Notes under the pieces: model-generated
The model's input: only the letters and a program-made list of their open reading frames with translations
Told to the model about the DNA's origin: nothing
The model's database searches: none
Part shown: positions 41,569-50,576 of the stretch, piece by piece
Layout: the number at the start of each line of letters is the position of its first letter
Numbering within the stretch: position 1 is the stretch's first letter
Translations under genes and position numbers: made by a program
Assembly (NCBI GenBank): GCA_963977065.1
Contig: CAXBNF010000003.1
Span: forward strand, 1-64,000
DNA: 64,000 bases
Source: Planktosalinus sp963977065
Lineage (GTDB): Bacteria; Bacteroidota; Bacteroidia; Flavobacteriales; Flavobacteriaceae
Direction: 5' to 3'

Positions 41569-42315
41569 TCATCCGCCCATATAGGCGATAAATTGATTTT
41601 TATAGCTTTCAGAAATTTCAACTTCAGCACCATCGCTCAGAATTACAGAACCACCATTGCTTTTGATGTATGAAGTCACACAATTCATATTGATCAAATG
41701 GGAGCGATGCACCCTTAAAAAAGGAGGAGGCAGCATTTCTTCAAAGTGCTTTAAAAACCGACACACCATTTTTTTACTTCCGTCTTTTAAGTGGATATCG
41801 GTGAAGTTCCCGTTTCCGCGTAAGCGTATGATGTCTTCCATTTTCACCACTTCAAATCCTTCCAAAGTGGGGAGTATCACTTGTTGTTTTTCAGGAGAAG
41901 GTTCCTTAATATTTTGAACAATGATTTGGTTGCGGTTAAAAAGGAGGTCTTTGTTTATTTCTTCCTGTACTTTGTTGACGGCTACAATCAATTCTTCAAT
42001 ACTCACCGGTTTTAAAAGATAATAAGCGGCACTCTGGTTTAAGGCTCGCAATGAATATTCAGAAAAAGCAGTCACAAAAATAGTTTCAAACTGAAGGTGT
42101 TTACAGCCTTCCAAAACATCAAACGCATTGCCAAAAGGCATTTCAACATCCAGAAAAACAAGTTGGGGTTTCACTTGATGAATGAGAGCAATGCCTTCAC
42201 GGCTGTTTTGTGCCTCGCCCACCAATTCCACTTGTGGGCAGTATTTTGCCAAATAGCTTTTTAGGGCCTCGCGAGCAGCTAGTTCATCTTCTATGATTAC
42301 ACTTTTTATAGACAC
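41569..42315 (-). CDS. LytTR-family response regulator
   Basis: The 248-aa regulator has a receiver domain with EDE, Asp56 (LVFLDVEMP) and the conserved Lys in LLKPVS. A LytTR DNA-binding domain spans about 145-245: VVKMEDIIRLRGNGNFTDIHLKDGSKKMVCRFLKHFEEMLP, FLRVHRSHLINMN, then GAEVEISESYKNQF. It sits 5 nt after the TPR-type histidine kinase and is its partner. LytTR regulators often control envelope or surface genes; targets here are not evident. Confidence 0.92.
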   Translation of the reverse strand: MSIKSVIIEDELAAREALKSYLAKYCPQVELVGEAQNSREGIALIHQVKPQLVFLDVEMPFGNAFDVLEGCKHLQFETIFVTAFSEYSLRALNQSAAYYLLKPVSIEELIVAVNKVQEEINKDLLFNRNQIIVQNIKEPSPEKQQVILPTLEGFEVVKMEDIIRLRGNGNFTDIHLKDGSKKMVCRFLKHFEEMLPPPFLRVHRSHLINMNCVTSYIKSNGGSVILSDGAEVEISESYKNQFIAYMGG

Positions 42316-42320
42316 AGATT

Positions 42321-44114
42321 TTACACTTTTTGTTGGAATCTTAGAAGGACCCGGGTTCCTGTGGAATCGGTTCGGTTTTCGATTTTGAATTGGATGTTTT
42401 GTTTGTACAAGTCGTTCAATAACTGAATGCGTTCTCTCACATTATTGAGCCCCCTTGAACTATGTAATTTTTGATTACCGGTTTTTAATGACTCACTTTT
42501 TTCCAATCCAATACCGTTGTCTTCTACAATAACTTTAATGTGATTGTCCTCTTTTAAAAACTGAAGTTTCAGCATTCCTTTTTCTTCCCTGTAACGCAAA
42601 CCGTGCCAAACGGCATTTTCAAGCTGCGGCTGAATGAGCATACCGGGTATTTTAACAGCATCTGCATCTAGCGCTTTATCAACGGTAATTTCATAATCAA
42701 ATGCATCCTGAAATCGTAAATGCTCCAGGTTGAGGTATTTTTTGAGTTGCTCTAGTTCATCGCTTAATGTGATAAAATCCTCATTGGAGGTTTCCATCAT
42801 ACTGCGCATCAAGTTTGAATAAGAGGTGAGGTATTTGTTGGCTTCCAGTTCGTTATTTTGCGCAATAAACTGATTGACACTGTTGAGACTGTTAAAAATA
42901 AAATGCGGGTTCATCTCGCGTCTCAACGATTGCAGGGCAATGCGTTTGTTTTTCTTTTGAATTGAATAAAGCGAGCGAGCAATCCAGGCAAGTAAAACCA
43001 GCATCGCAAATACTGAGAAAACAAGCACCAGATTAAATGTGTTTGATTTTTCCAGAAGGGCATCTTTTAGCTGCCTTTCTTTTTCCAATTGCTGTATTTT
43101 TTCTTCAGTGGATGCAAAAAGTTTGGTGTCAACCAGCGAACTATCCCTCATAATAAGAGTTTCAAAATCTTCGAGAAAACGGTCGTATAACTTGAGTGAT
43201 TGTTGAGTGTCTCCCTTTGATTCAAAGATAGCAGCGTGCTTCACGATTGTTTCTCTAGCAAAAAATGTTTTCCCCTGTTGAATGGCTTCTGCATAAGTTT
43301 CTTCAAGTAGCGAGATGGCTTTCTCTTCTTGGTTGTTTTTTACATAAAGATCTGTCAGAAGCAATTTTTGATTGAGAATTTCATTGATTTCATTGGCTTT
43401 AATAGCTTGTTCAAGAGCACTTTCTGCTATAGCAATGGCCTCCACAAGTTTGTTGTCACCGGCATAAATGGTGGCGACTTCACGTTTGAGTCTTGCAGCT
43501 TCTGCGGGCTTTTCTGCGGCCAGTTCAATGGCTTTTCCATAACTTTCAATCGCTTCTTCTTTATCGTCTTTTAATAAATTGGTCGCTGCTTTTTGCCTGT
43601 AAAGCTGGATTTGTTCATCGCTTTCTCCATCCTCCTCTGCAAGTTCAAGATTGGCATCAATATAATCCATTTGTGCCGCCGGGTTTGCACGTTGACTTAC
43701 CCTGTTGGCATCATTAAAATTCATTTGAGAAGAGGATGCACCTTCTGCACGATTGCCCGCCTCTCTAAAATTGGTAATCGCTTCCTTATACTTCTGCTGG
43801 TTTTCCTGTACTTGTGCCAAACGGCGGGTGAGTTGAACAACTTTCTCCGTGTTTTTTTGCTTTTTATAGAGTTCAAGAGCATTGTTAATATAAGGCTCTG
43901 CGCGGGCAAAATCTCCATTTTCTATGAGGCCGTTAGCCAATTCTTCATAGCTTTTTGCCAGTGCTTCAGGATCGTTTTCAGTTAAGGATTTTTCTACTTT
44001 TTTAGCTTTCTTGTTTAAGGAGGAAGCACTTTTATTGGGTATGATAGTATCCTGCCCCAACAGCACGTAAGGGGTAAGGGTCAAAAAGAATAATAGGCAA
44101 ACAATCCGTTTCAT
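42321..44114 (-). CDS. LytS/YpdA-type sensor histidine kinase with TPR sensor domain
   Basis: The 597-aa kinase has a signal-like N-terminus (MKRIVCLLFFLTLTPYVLLGQD), a periplasmic array of tetratricopeptide repeats (about 40-330, for example ALAKSYEELANGLIENGDFARAEPYINNALELYK), a coiled segment, one membrane helix (about 353-377) and the kinase core. The phosphoacceptor His is in LRREMNPHFIFNSLNSVNQF, and the ATP-binding domain has VEDNGIGL and SRGLNNVRERIQLL. It pairs with the LytTR regulator. The periplasmic TPRs may bind a cell-envelope protein. Confidence 0.9.
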   Translation of the reverse strand: MKRIVCLLFFLTLTPYVLLGQDTIIPNKSASSLNKKAKKVEKSLTENDPEALAKSYEELANGLIENGDFARAEPYINNALELYKKQKNTEKVVQLTRRLAQVQENQQKYKEAITNFREAGNRAEGASSSQMNFNDANRVSQRANPAAQMDYIDANLELAEEDGESDEQIQLYRQKAATNLLKDDKEEAIESYGKAIELAAEKPAEAARLKREVATIYAGDNKLVEAIAIAESALEQAIKANEINEILNQKLLLTDLYVKNNQEEKAISLLEETYAEAIQQGKTFFARETIVKHAAIFESKGDTQQSLKLYDRFLEDFETLIMRDSSLVDTKLFASTEEKIQQLEKERQLKDALLEKSNTFNLVLVFSVFAMLVLLAWIARSLYSIQKKNKRIALQSLRREMNPHFIFNSLNSVNQFIAQNNELEANKYLTSYSNLMRSMMETSNEDFITLSDELEQLKKYLNLEHLRFQDAFDYEITVDKALDADAVKIPGMLIQPQLENAVWHGLRYREEKGMLKLQFLKEDNHIKVIVEDNGIGLEKSESLKTGNQKLHSSRGLNNVRERIQLLNDLYKQNIQFKIENRTDSTGTRVLLRFQQKV

Positions 44115-44261
44115 TGGGTTTTGAAATAATAATGTAAAGTAAAGAAATAAAAACGTTTTAAAAAACGGGATTCACCAAGTCAAATAGCCATTTCACCATG
44201 TCTTTGGGTTTTGAGGAATTCAAGCTGCTACTTTTACTCAAAATCTTTAAAAACACACCTT

Positions 44262-45410
44262 ATGAAAAAATTAATTTTAAGCACGGTTGTTATCCTTTTC
44301 GGAATTTTTTTCGTGCAAGCGAAAACCTCAAATGAACTTTCAGATTTAATATCTGATGAACTCGCTTCTGGCGGAAGCATTCAAGTAGCTCTATTGCTGG
44401 ATACCTCAAACAGTATGGATGGTTTAATCAATCAGGCAAAAGCGCGCTTGTGGACTATTGTGAACACGATGACTACTTTACGCTACAATGGTAAAGCACC
44501 GGAAATTGAAATTTCGTTGTATGAATATGGCAATTCCGGTTTGTCTCAGGAGTCAGATTACATTCGTCAGGTAGTGGGACTCACTAACGATTTGGATTTG
44601 ATTTCTGAACACTTGTTTGCCTTGCGCACCAATGGGGGGTCTGAATATTGTGGTGCAGTGATCAAAGATGCGACAAAAAAACTCGACTGGAATGCTGATA
44701 AAAATGCGATGAAACTCATTTACATTGCCGGCAATGAACCCTTTGATCAAGGAAGTGTCAATTACAAAGAAGCCATCGCAGATGCTGTAAAGAAGGGGGT
44801 TTTTATAAACACCATTTTTTGTGGAAACAATCAGGAGGGTATCCGCACCCATTGGAAAGATGGTGCAGATATAGGGAATGGAAAATACTTTCATATTGAT
44901 TCTGACGCCAGAGTGCGATATATCATCACACCATATGATGATCAAATCACGGTTTGCAACCAGCGATTGAATGCTACTTACATTGGGTATGGCAGTGCCG
45001 GAAGAGCTAAAAAAGCATCTCAAGTTCAGCAGGATGCTGCTGCAGAAGGGATTTCAACAGCCAATTATGCCGAACGCACGGTAGCTAAAGCAGGAGCAGT
45101 GTATCGCAATGAAAGTTGGGACTTAGTGGACAGGGTAAATACAGATCCTAAAGCACTATCAGAAATCAAAGAAGATGAACTGCCCGAGGAACTCAAAGGA
45201 AAATCAAAAGCGCAAATGGAGGCTTACATTAACGCTAAAGCCAAAGAGCGTGAGCAAATTCAAAAGGAAATCGCCGAATTAGCCAAAAAGCGGCAGGCTT
45301 TTATTGAAAAGGAACAAGCTAAAGAAGGAACTCAGGATGATTTGGGAAATGCTATTGTTTCTTCTATTCAAGATATTGCAAAACGCAAAGGGTTTAAAGT
45401 TGAAAAGTAA
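44262..45410 (+). CDS. Secreted von Willebrand factor type A domain protein
   Basis: The 382-aa protein has a signal peptide (1 to about 20) and a vWA domain with the MIDAS metal site DTSNS (Asp47, Ser49, Ser51) and later Thr/Asp positions (RTNGGSEYCG, YIAGNEPFDQG). The C-terminal third is a charged helix region (KAKEREQIQKEIAELAKKRQAFIEKEQ). Likely a periplasmic or surface adhesion/scaffold protein. The ATG at 44262 opens the signal peptide, so the longer frame from 44211 is rejected. No MoxR-type ATPase or Bat genes are adjacent, unlike many vWA loci. Confidence 0.82.
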   Translation: MKKLILSTVVILFGIFFVQAKTSNELSDLISDELASGGSIQVALLLDTSNSMDGLINQAKARLWTIVNTMTTLRYNGKAPEIEISLYEYGNSGLSQESDYIRQVVGLTNDLDLISEHLFALRTNGGSEYCGAVIKDATKKLDWNADKNAMKLIYIAGNEPFDQGSVNYKEAIADAVKKGVFINTIFCGNNQEGIRTHWKDGADIGNGKYFHIDSDARVRYIITPYDDQITVCNQRLNATYIGYGSAGRAKKASQVQQDAAAEGISTANYAERTVAKAGAVYRNESWDLVDRVNTDPKALSEIKEDELPEELKGKSKAQMEAYINAKAKEREQIQKEIAELAKKRQAFIEKEQAKEGTQDDLGNAIVSSIQDIAKRKGFKVEK

Positions 45411-45432
45411 AAATTTGAAAATGCGTAAAAAA

Positions 45433-45458
45433 AGTCCTGTTCGTCAGGGCTTTTTTTT
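45433..45458. terminator. Bidirectional terminator between convergent genes
   Basis: AGTCCTG (45433-45439) and CAGGGCT (45445-45451) form a 7-bp stem with one G-U pair and a 5-nt loop. It is preceded by A7 and followed by T8, so it can terminate the vWA gene in one direction and the thioesterase gene in the other. Confidence 0.85.
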
Positions 45459-45843
45459 ATTTCAACCGATTCTTAACAAATTCGATTTCAGTTTTACCGT
45501 GAGGTTTTGGTTTTCCACGTTCATCCAGCCCCACCATCACAATTTTATCGATGGTAATGATGGTTTCTCGTGTCATTTTATTTCTTACTTCACAGCATAA
45601 AGTGAGTGAAGCTTTACCAAAGGCAACTACATCCAATCCAATCTCAACAATATCGCCTGGAGCCGCTGAGCTTTTAAAATCAATTTCGCTCATAAATTTG
45701 GTTACGGTTTTGGGGTTTTCAAGTTGAATAATAGCATAAAGTGCGGCTTCTTCATCTATCCATTCCAGCAGGCGACCACCAAAAAGAGTTCCATTGGGGT
45801 TGAGGTCTTGGGGTTTGATCCATTTTCGGGTATGAAATCTCAT
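45457..45843 (-). CDS. Acyl-CoA thioesterase, hotdog fold (YciA/BFIT-like)
   Basis: The 128-aa protein has the hotdog thioesterase pattern: LNPNGTLFGGRLLEWIDEEAALYAI (with the catalytic Asp/Glu helix), TVTKFMSEIDFKSSAAPGDIVEIGLDVVAFGKASLTLCCEV and TIDKIVMVGLDERGKP. It hydrolyses acyl-CoA to free acid and CoA; chain-length preference is unknown. Close to the next minus-strand gene (18 nt). Confidence 0.88.
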   Translation of the reverse strand: MRFHTRKWIKPQDLNPNGTLFGGRLLEWIDEEAALYAIIQLENPKTVTKFMSEIDFKSSAAPGDIVEIGLDVVAFGKASLTLCCEVRNKMTRETIITIDKIVMVGLDERGKPKPHGKTEIEFVKNRLK

Positions 45844-45861
45844 TTGCTTTTTTATTGCTAT

Positions 45862-46641
45862 TTAATTCTCAGGATAGAAATCAATTCGTTTTACGTTGAC
45901 TTCGGGAGCCAGTTCATTGACCATTTTTTCAAAAGCATCCACATTTGCAAATCCTTCTCTACCTCGGTAATGGTAAGGGATTACTGTGGTGGGTTTAAAA
46001 TCGGCCACGGCAGATGCGGCACTTTCCACGGTCATTGTAAACGGTAAGTTCATACAAACAAAGGCGAGATCGATGTTTTTAAGATTACGCATTTCAGGGA
46101 TGTCTTCCGTATCACCCGAAATATAGACTCTGTAATCATCTTTTTCAATAAGATACCCATTTCCACGTCCCTTTTCATGAAACTGCAAGGCCTCTTCCCG
46201 AAGATTATACATTGGAATCCCTGTTATGGTAAAGCCATCTTTTTCAATAGTTTGGTCATTGTCGAGTTGAGTCACTCGCTTTTTTAGATTTTCTGGTAGT
46301 TGGTCTATCACTGCCTTGGGAGCAATGATTTGTGAATTTTCTTTTGAAACTGCTACCAGTGTTTCCAAATTCAGGTGGTCACCATGAATATCTGTTACAA
46401 ATATGATGTTTGCATCTTTTTTTCCGGCGAAAGCTTCCTCACCACCCACCGGGTCAAAGTACAGGATTGTGCCTTCCCAATCCAGAACCATAGTCGCGTG
46501 GGAAATGGGTTGAATGTCTATAGAAGGTGCTAATTGTGAAACTGTCGTAATTTCTTCAGTTTCCGGTGATTTTTCTTTAGTGTTTTTACAGCCAAAAGCT
46601 GAAATTATTAAAAAAGCTAAAAAAAGGTTTTTCAGTTTCAT
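45862..46641 (-). CDS. Metallo-beta-lactamase-fold hydrolase, lipoprotein
   Basis: The 259-aa protein has a lipoprotein signal (MKLKNLFLAFLIISAFGC, Cys18). The MBL fold has ITHATMVLDWEGTILYFDPVGG, the metal motif DIHGDH, a later SGDTEDIPEMRNL (Asp ligand) and PYHYRGREG (His). It resembles the UlaG/YhfI-type group. The initiator at 46641 opens the lipoprotein signal; a longer frame to 46677 is unlikely. Substrate unknown; location is the periplasmic face of a membrane. Confidence 0.83.
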   Translation of the reverse strand: MKLKNLFLAFLIISAFGCKNTKEKSPETEEITTVSQLAPSIDIQPISHATMVLDWEGTILYFDPVGGEEAFAGKKDANIIFVTDIHGDHLNLETLVAVSKENSQIIAPKAVIDQLPENLKKRVTQLDNDQTIEKDGFTITGIPMYNLREEALQFHEKGRGNGYLIEKDDYRVYISGDTEDIPEMRNLKNIDLAFVCMNLPFTMTVESAASAVADFKPTTVIPYHYRGREGFANVDAFEKMVNELAPEVNVKRIDFYPEN

Positions 46642-46701
46642 ATGTATCAAATATTGGTTTGAACTGTTAAAATACAATAAGTTAGAAAAATGAAGTGTTA
46701 A

Positions 46702-47709
46702 CTAACTTATAAAATCAATGATAAGATAAGCTAATAATTTGCCCACCTGTTTTTCTTCGTCAGTGCCGGGAATTGGGGCTGCCTCACAAAGATGTAAATA
46801 AGCAACATTGTTATTTTTAGAAAAATAGCTTATAAAACGACGGGCATCATTAACTAAAAAACCACTTGGAGTTTTTGCACTGCTTGGTATATTTTGAATG
46901 CTGTCTAAATCCAATTCCAATCCAAACTTTTCACCAGGCATTGTAAAAGACTCTGCTTCTTTCATTGCTTGCCCAAAAGCTTTAGTGCGTTGGGTTGCAA
47001 TATGTTCAAACAAATTGTATGAGATGGTTTCTTTGTTTTTATGAAGCACATCAAAAACAGCCTGCGAATTGTAGTTTTTTTGAAGTCCAAAAACGAAATA
47101 ATGATTGAGAAAACCTTCTTCATAAGCATAAGAAAAACCGTTTCCGCTGTGGCGATGTTCCAGAGGTCTAAAATCGGCATGGGCATCAAAATTAATGACA
47201 CTAATGGGTTTTTGAAGAGCAAAGGAAGAGCCCTTAATATTTCCATAACTATTGTTATGACCACCACCAATGATTACAGGAACTTTTCCTGCCTTCACAA
47301 TGTGCTCAACAACTGTTGCTACTTTTGTGTCTATTTGAGATACTATGGTTCCCAGTTCTTCAAAATAGTGAGCATCTTCTTTATCAAGTGTAACAGCTGC
47401 TTGTAATTGTGTGGCACAATCAATTTCGCCTAGAATAATTAAATTTTCAGGGGTTGTAAAGTGATTGGCTTGCATATTTAAAAGCCCTTTTAGGCAGGCA
47501 ACCCAGGCGTTTTTAGTTCCCGCAACACCTGAATTTGCCAGTACACCAATGTCCTCAGGAATGCCTAATAAAACATATTTTGCCGGAGTGGTTTTTAGTT
47601 CGTCCAGTTCCTGAATGGTCAATACAGACTCACCAAACTTAACTTCCCGGTCTCTTTTGTTGATATATTTTTCAAGTGTATTTTTATCGTAAATAATTAA
47701 GTTATTCAT
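46702..47709 (-). CDS. hutG: Formimidoylglutamase (arginase/agmatinase family)
   Basis: The 335-aa Mn2+ enzyme of the ureohydrolase family is called formimidoylglutamase, which converts N-formimino-L-glutamate to glutamate and formamide in histidine degradation. Metal ligands: GGGHNNSYG, NFDAHADFRPLE (DAHAD), and ELDLDSIQN (DxD). The hutI gene at 52791 supports the Hut role, although hutH/hutU are not in the window. The ATG at 47709 is preferred over an in-frame TTG two codons earlier. Agmatinase or another ureohydrolase specificity cannot be ruled out by eye. Confidence 0.82.
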   Translation of the reverse strand: MNNLIIYDKNTLEKYINKRDREVKFGESVLTIQELDELKTTPAKYVLLGIPEDIGVLANSGVAGTKNAWVACLKGLLNMQANHFTTPENLIILGEIDCATQLQAAVTLDKEDAHYFEELGTIVSQIDTKVATVVEHIVKAGKVPVIIGGGHNNSYGNIKGSSFALQKPISVINFDAHADFRPLEHRHSGNGFSYAYEEGFLNHYFVFGLQKNYNSQAVFDVLHKNKETISYNLFEHIATQRTKAFGQAMKEAESFTMPGEKFGLELDLDSIQNIPSSAKTPSGFLVNDARRFISYFSKNNNVAYLHLCEAAPIPGTDEEKQVGKLLAYLIIDFIS

Positions 47710-47799
47710 TATCAAGGGAGTAATTATTAAATTAATTTAGGCTTTTAAATGCTTGAATTTATGCATTAAATTTGGGAATATAAATGACCAATGCCTATT

Positions 47800-50205
47800 T
47801 TATTTATTTAAATAAACCCAACCAATAAAGGGTTTAAAATCAGGATGATTGAGGTTTAAAACATAATAATAAAGACCGGAAGGTACCGGGCCGTCATAAA
47901 GTAAACCCTCATTGGCAGTTCCATCCCAAAATCCAATATCATTATTTCCTCTAAAAATCAGATTTCCTTTCCGGGAATAAATGAGGAGTTCATGTTCCGG
48001 AAAAATATTAAGTAAGCCTGAGATTTCAAAAAAGTCATTGATCCCATCGTTGTTTGGAGAAAAACCTTCAGGAATCCAGGGAGGGCAATCTGTTGTGCTT
48101 ATTTTAAACGAAGAGATGGTAAAGCAAATTTCAGTATCAAGACGCACATAAATCACCTGAGGATTTCCCAAACTTTGATAGTCTGAAGGAAAATAAATGG
48201 GATTGACAGTATTCAGAGCATCCTCAAAGGAAGTGTAAAAGTTAACCTCGTCATCACCCTCTTCATTTATGAATTCATATTGAAGCGTTAAATCAAAAAC
48301 AGCAAATCCAAATCCTTCATTACACAATTCCATATCAGGTAGCGGGGGTAAATCAGGAATACTTTCAAAGTTTATTGTAGTGAGATAAATATTGTTTGTT
48401 TCGTCCAGTTCCTCAACAATACCGGTGCCATCACCAATGTCATCTACACTTAGTTTAAGTCCAAAAAAATCGGGCACATTATCTGAAAGTAAGATTGTTG
48501 TTGTCATTTGAATTTGACCTCCCGCAGGAATCTGAATGGGTGTCGCATCTGTAGCATACAACACTTCATCAATATAAAATGCGATGGGTGTTTGAGCAGG
48601 TAATGGTAATGTTCCCAGAGTATTTGCGACTGTGTAATTTACAGTCAAATCCCGTTGTCTGCATGCATTTAAATCGTTATTCAAAGCAATTGTTGCATCA
48701 GGGAGCGGACAACTAATAACTTCAATTAAAAAACTATCTACTAAAAAGCAAGAACCATTATCAACTCTCACATAAATTGTTTGCGGATTTTGAATATTGA
48801 CATAGTTTTCTGGGTTTTCAATGGGGTTTTCATTGTTTTCAGCATCCTCTTCAGTAATATGAAAGCTAATGGCATTCACAGGGTCTATTTGTTGTGTTGA
48901 CTGTGTTAAATCAAAGGTTTCAATTCCCACAGCGTCACATTGTTCCAAATCAATGAGTCCGGTTATTTCAGGAAAAATAAGTAGGATGATATCTGTACTG
49001 TCTTCATTATTTGTTTCATCAATTTCTGTAACCACTCCACTGCCATTTCCAAGGTCATCAACAACAACTTTCAAAGTAAATTCTTCAGGGATAGATAGTG
49101 GGATGATTAAAGTGATTTCTTGTGATTCTGAGCCATCGATGGGAATCTCGTTTAGGGTTGCTGTTGTCTCTACCAATGTATTATTTGCATAAAAAGCAAT
49201 GGGCGTATTTGCGGGGAGTATGTCTGTACTGTTTGTGTTATAAACTGTAAATTCCAAAAAGACCTCGCGACTGCCACATTCTTCTCCGGCTATGAGGTTA
49301 TCAATTTCAATAGTTGCATCGGGCAATTGACTGTTTAGTACTGTAATAATGTTGTTAATCATCACAAAATCCTGACCCGAGGTAAGTGTAATTGTCGCCT
49401 GTGTGTCTCCAATCTGAATGTTGTTTTGAATATCATAAAAATCAATATCCATGTTCCATAATTCATCACTGTTGGTAAAACTGTTTGTGCTGTTAAAGGC
49501 GTTGTTTGCAGGATTGAAAGGTGGATTACTTATAATATTTCCATTCACCTGCAAGGTTTCATCTACAGCAATAGAAGAATCACCTTCCCAGGCAAGAAAC
49601 CCGATTTTGGCTCCCTGATTGTCGATTACATTAAGATTGTCCAATTGAAAGCTTAGTAAATTATTAAATGTTGAAACACTTTCAAGACCATCATACACAT
49701 TAAGTTGATTTAGCGGCAAACCGGGATCTTCATATACCACCACGATAGACCAACCTGCAAAATTGGTCCCGGTAGGGCAATAAGGAGCAATAACTTCTGT
49801 CAAATCCAATTCAGAAAGGGTGTAAGTTGCATTTCCGGTATTTTGAACAAGGGTTGTAACATCTGAAAATGCAGCAAAAAAAACTCTTTCTTCATCTATT
49901 TGATCTGCAAAAGTTCGTTCAGCAGTAATGGGAGTTCCATTGAGTGCCACTTCAAAGTCTCCATCTCCTGAACCGGCCCAATAAAGATAAGCAGCAACAA
50001 CACTTTGACCAGGCTGAAGCTCTAGATTTGCAGAGGAACTGGTTAAGATTTCACATGGAGCTCCGGAACCATTCTCAGCTGTGTTCATCGTATTTCCAAT
50101 TGCAAGATAATCATACCTGCCATTGAATTGTTGGTAAAGTTCAATCTCTTGGGCACTGGACACAAAAAAAATAAAAAGAATAATTAATTTGAATACAAAT
50201 TTCAT
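47800..50205 (-). CDS. T9SS type B-sorted surface protein with CARDB-like repeats
   Basis: The 801-aa secreted protein has a signal peptide (1 to about 18, ending VSSAQ). After an N-terminal beta-rich part (to about 290) come two CARDB-like Ig domains (PDATIEIDNLIAG..., PDATIALNNDLNAC...; each with a DDLGNGSGVVTEIDETNN or similar closing loop). Two intervening segments share a ...YVNIQNPQTIYVRVDNGSCF / YQSLGNPQVIYVRLDTEICF motif. It ends in the gliding-motility-type C-terminal domain PPWIPEGFSPNNDGINDFFEISGL..., a T9SS type B signal. Likely a cell-surface adhesin or matrix protein. Confidence 0.88.
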   Translation of the reverse strand: MKFVFKLIILFIFFVSSAQEIELYQQFNGRYDYLAIGNTMNTAENGSGAPCEILTSSSANLELQPGQSVVAAYLYWAGSGDGDFEVALNGTPITAERTFADQIDEERVFFAAFSDVTTLVQNTGNATYTLSELDLTEVIAPYCPTGTNFAGWSIVVVYEDPGLPLNQLNVYDGLESVSTFNNLLSFQLDNLNVIDNQGAKIGFLAWEGDSSIAVDETLQVNGNIISNPPFNPANNAFNSTNSFTNSDELWNMDIDFYDIQNNIQIGDTQATITLTSGQDFVMINNIITVLNSQLPDATIEIDNLIAGEECGSREVFLEFTVYNTNSTDILPANTPIAFYANNTLVETTATLNEIPIDGSESQEITLIIPLSIPEEFTLKVVVDDLGNGSGVVTEIDETNNEDSTDIILLIFPEITGLIDLEQCDAVGIETFDLTQSTQQIDPVNAISFHITEEDAENNENPIENPENYVNIQNPQTIYVRVDNGSCFLVDSFLIEVISCPLPDATIALNNDLNACRQRDLTVNYTVANTLGTLPLPAQTPIAFYIDEVLYATDATPIQIPAGGQIQMTTTILLSDNVPDFFGLKLSVDDIGDGTGIVEELDETNNIYLTTINFESIPDLPPLPDMELCNEGFGFAVFDLTLQYEFINEEGDDEVNFYTSFEDALNTVNPIYFPSDYQSLGNPQVIYVRLDTEICFTISSFKISTTDCPPWIPEGFSPNNDGINDFFEISGLLNIFPEHELLIYSRKGNLIFRGNNDIGFWDGTANEGLLYDGPVPSGLYYYVLNLNHPDFKPFIGWVYLNK

Positions 50206-50261
50206 CAGGTTGGTTTTTCGGCAGTCTAAATATACAAAATGTTATTTGTAAAATGGACTAA

Positions 50262-50290
50262 CAAAAAAAGTCCCTGCTTTCACAGAGACT
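50262..50290 (-). terminator. Rho-independent terminator downstream of a tRNA remnant
   Basis: On the minus strand AGTCTCTG and CAGGGACT form an 8-bp stem with one G-U pair, followed by T7. It has the same arrangement, directly after a CTTCCACCC tRNA end, as the terminator at 50383-50411. Confidence 0.8.
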
Positions 50291-50298
50291 TATATTCT

Positions 50299-50315
50299 GG
50301 GTGGAAGACCGGTCT
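50299..50315 (-). pseudogene. tRNA-His 3'-end remnant
   Basis: GGGTGGAAGACCGGTCT is identical over 17 nt to the 3' end of the intact tRNA-His (50420-50436). Beyond it, similarity breaks down, though TCTCGACCTC at 50348-50357 may be another decayed piece. It reads as the 3' tail of a duplicated and degraded tRNA followed by its terminator. Confidence 0.6.
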
Positions 50316-50382
50316 TCCCGATATCGCTTTACTCATCGGGATAAACTTCTCGACCTCAATCATTTTTTTAAATTTTTAGCCA

Positions 50383-50411
50383 CAAAAAAAGCCTCTGCAA
50401 ATACAGAGGCT
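50383..50411 (-). terminator. Rho-independent terminator of tRNA-His
   Basis: On the minus strand, AGCCTCTG (50411-50404) and CAGAGGCT (50397-50390) form a perfect 8-bp stem with a 6-nt loop, followed by T7. It ends the tRNA-His transcript. Confidence 0.9.
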
Positions 50412-50420
50412 CTGGTTTTG

Positions 50421-50495
50421 GGTGGAAGACCGGTCTCGAACCGGCGACCTCTAGAACCACAATCTAGCGCTCTAACCAACTGAGCTACAACCACC
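50421..50495 (-). tRNA. tRNA-His (anticodon GTG)
   Basis: The cloverleaf reads on the minus strand: acceptor GTGGTTG preceded by an encoded G-1, D-stem GCTC with TTGGTTAGA loop, anticodon stem CTAGA/TCTAG enclosing TTGTGGT with anticodon GTG, and T-arm GCCGG-TTCGAGA-CCGGT. CCA is not encoded. As read, acceptor positions 5-68 and 6-67 are U-U oppositions (GTGGTTG against CTTCCAC), which is unusual. A terminator follows directly. Confidence 0.93.
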
Positions 50496-50576
50496 ATTTT
50501 AAAAGCTAATGAAGAGTTTTCAAAAGCGGACGCAAATTTAATTTAATTTGCGGTCATTTTCAAAACAAATTCATGT

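Noticed and set aside
43593..43985. 130-codon plus-strand ORF inside the LytS-type kinase gene
   Set aside because: It is antisense to a well-supported TPR kinase and looks like a shadow frame.
44553..45023. 156-codon minus-strand ORF
   Set aside because: Antisense to the vWA domain gene, whose MIDAS motif and signal peptide are clear.
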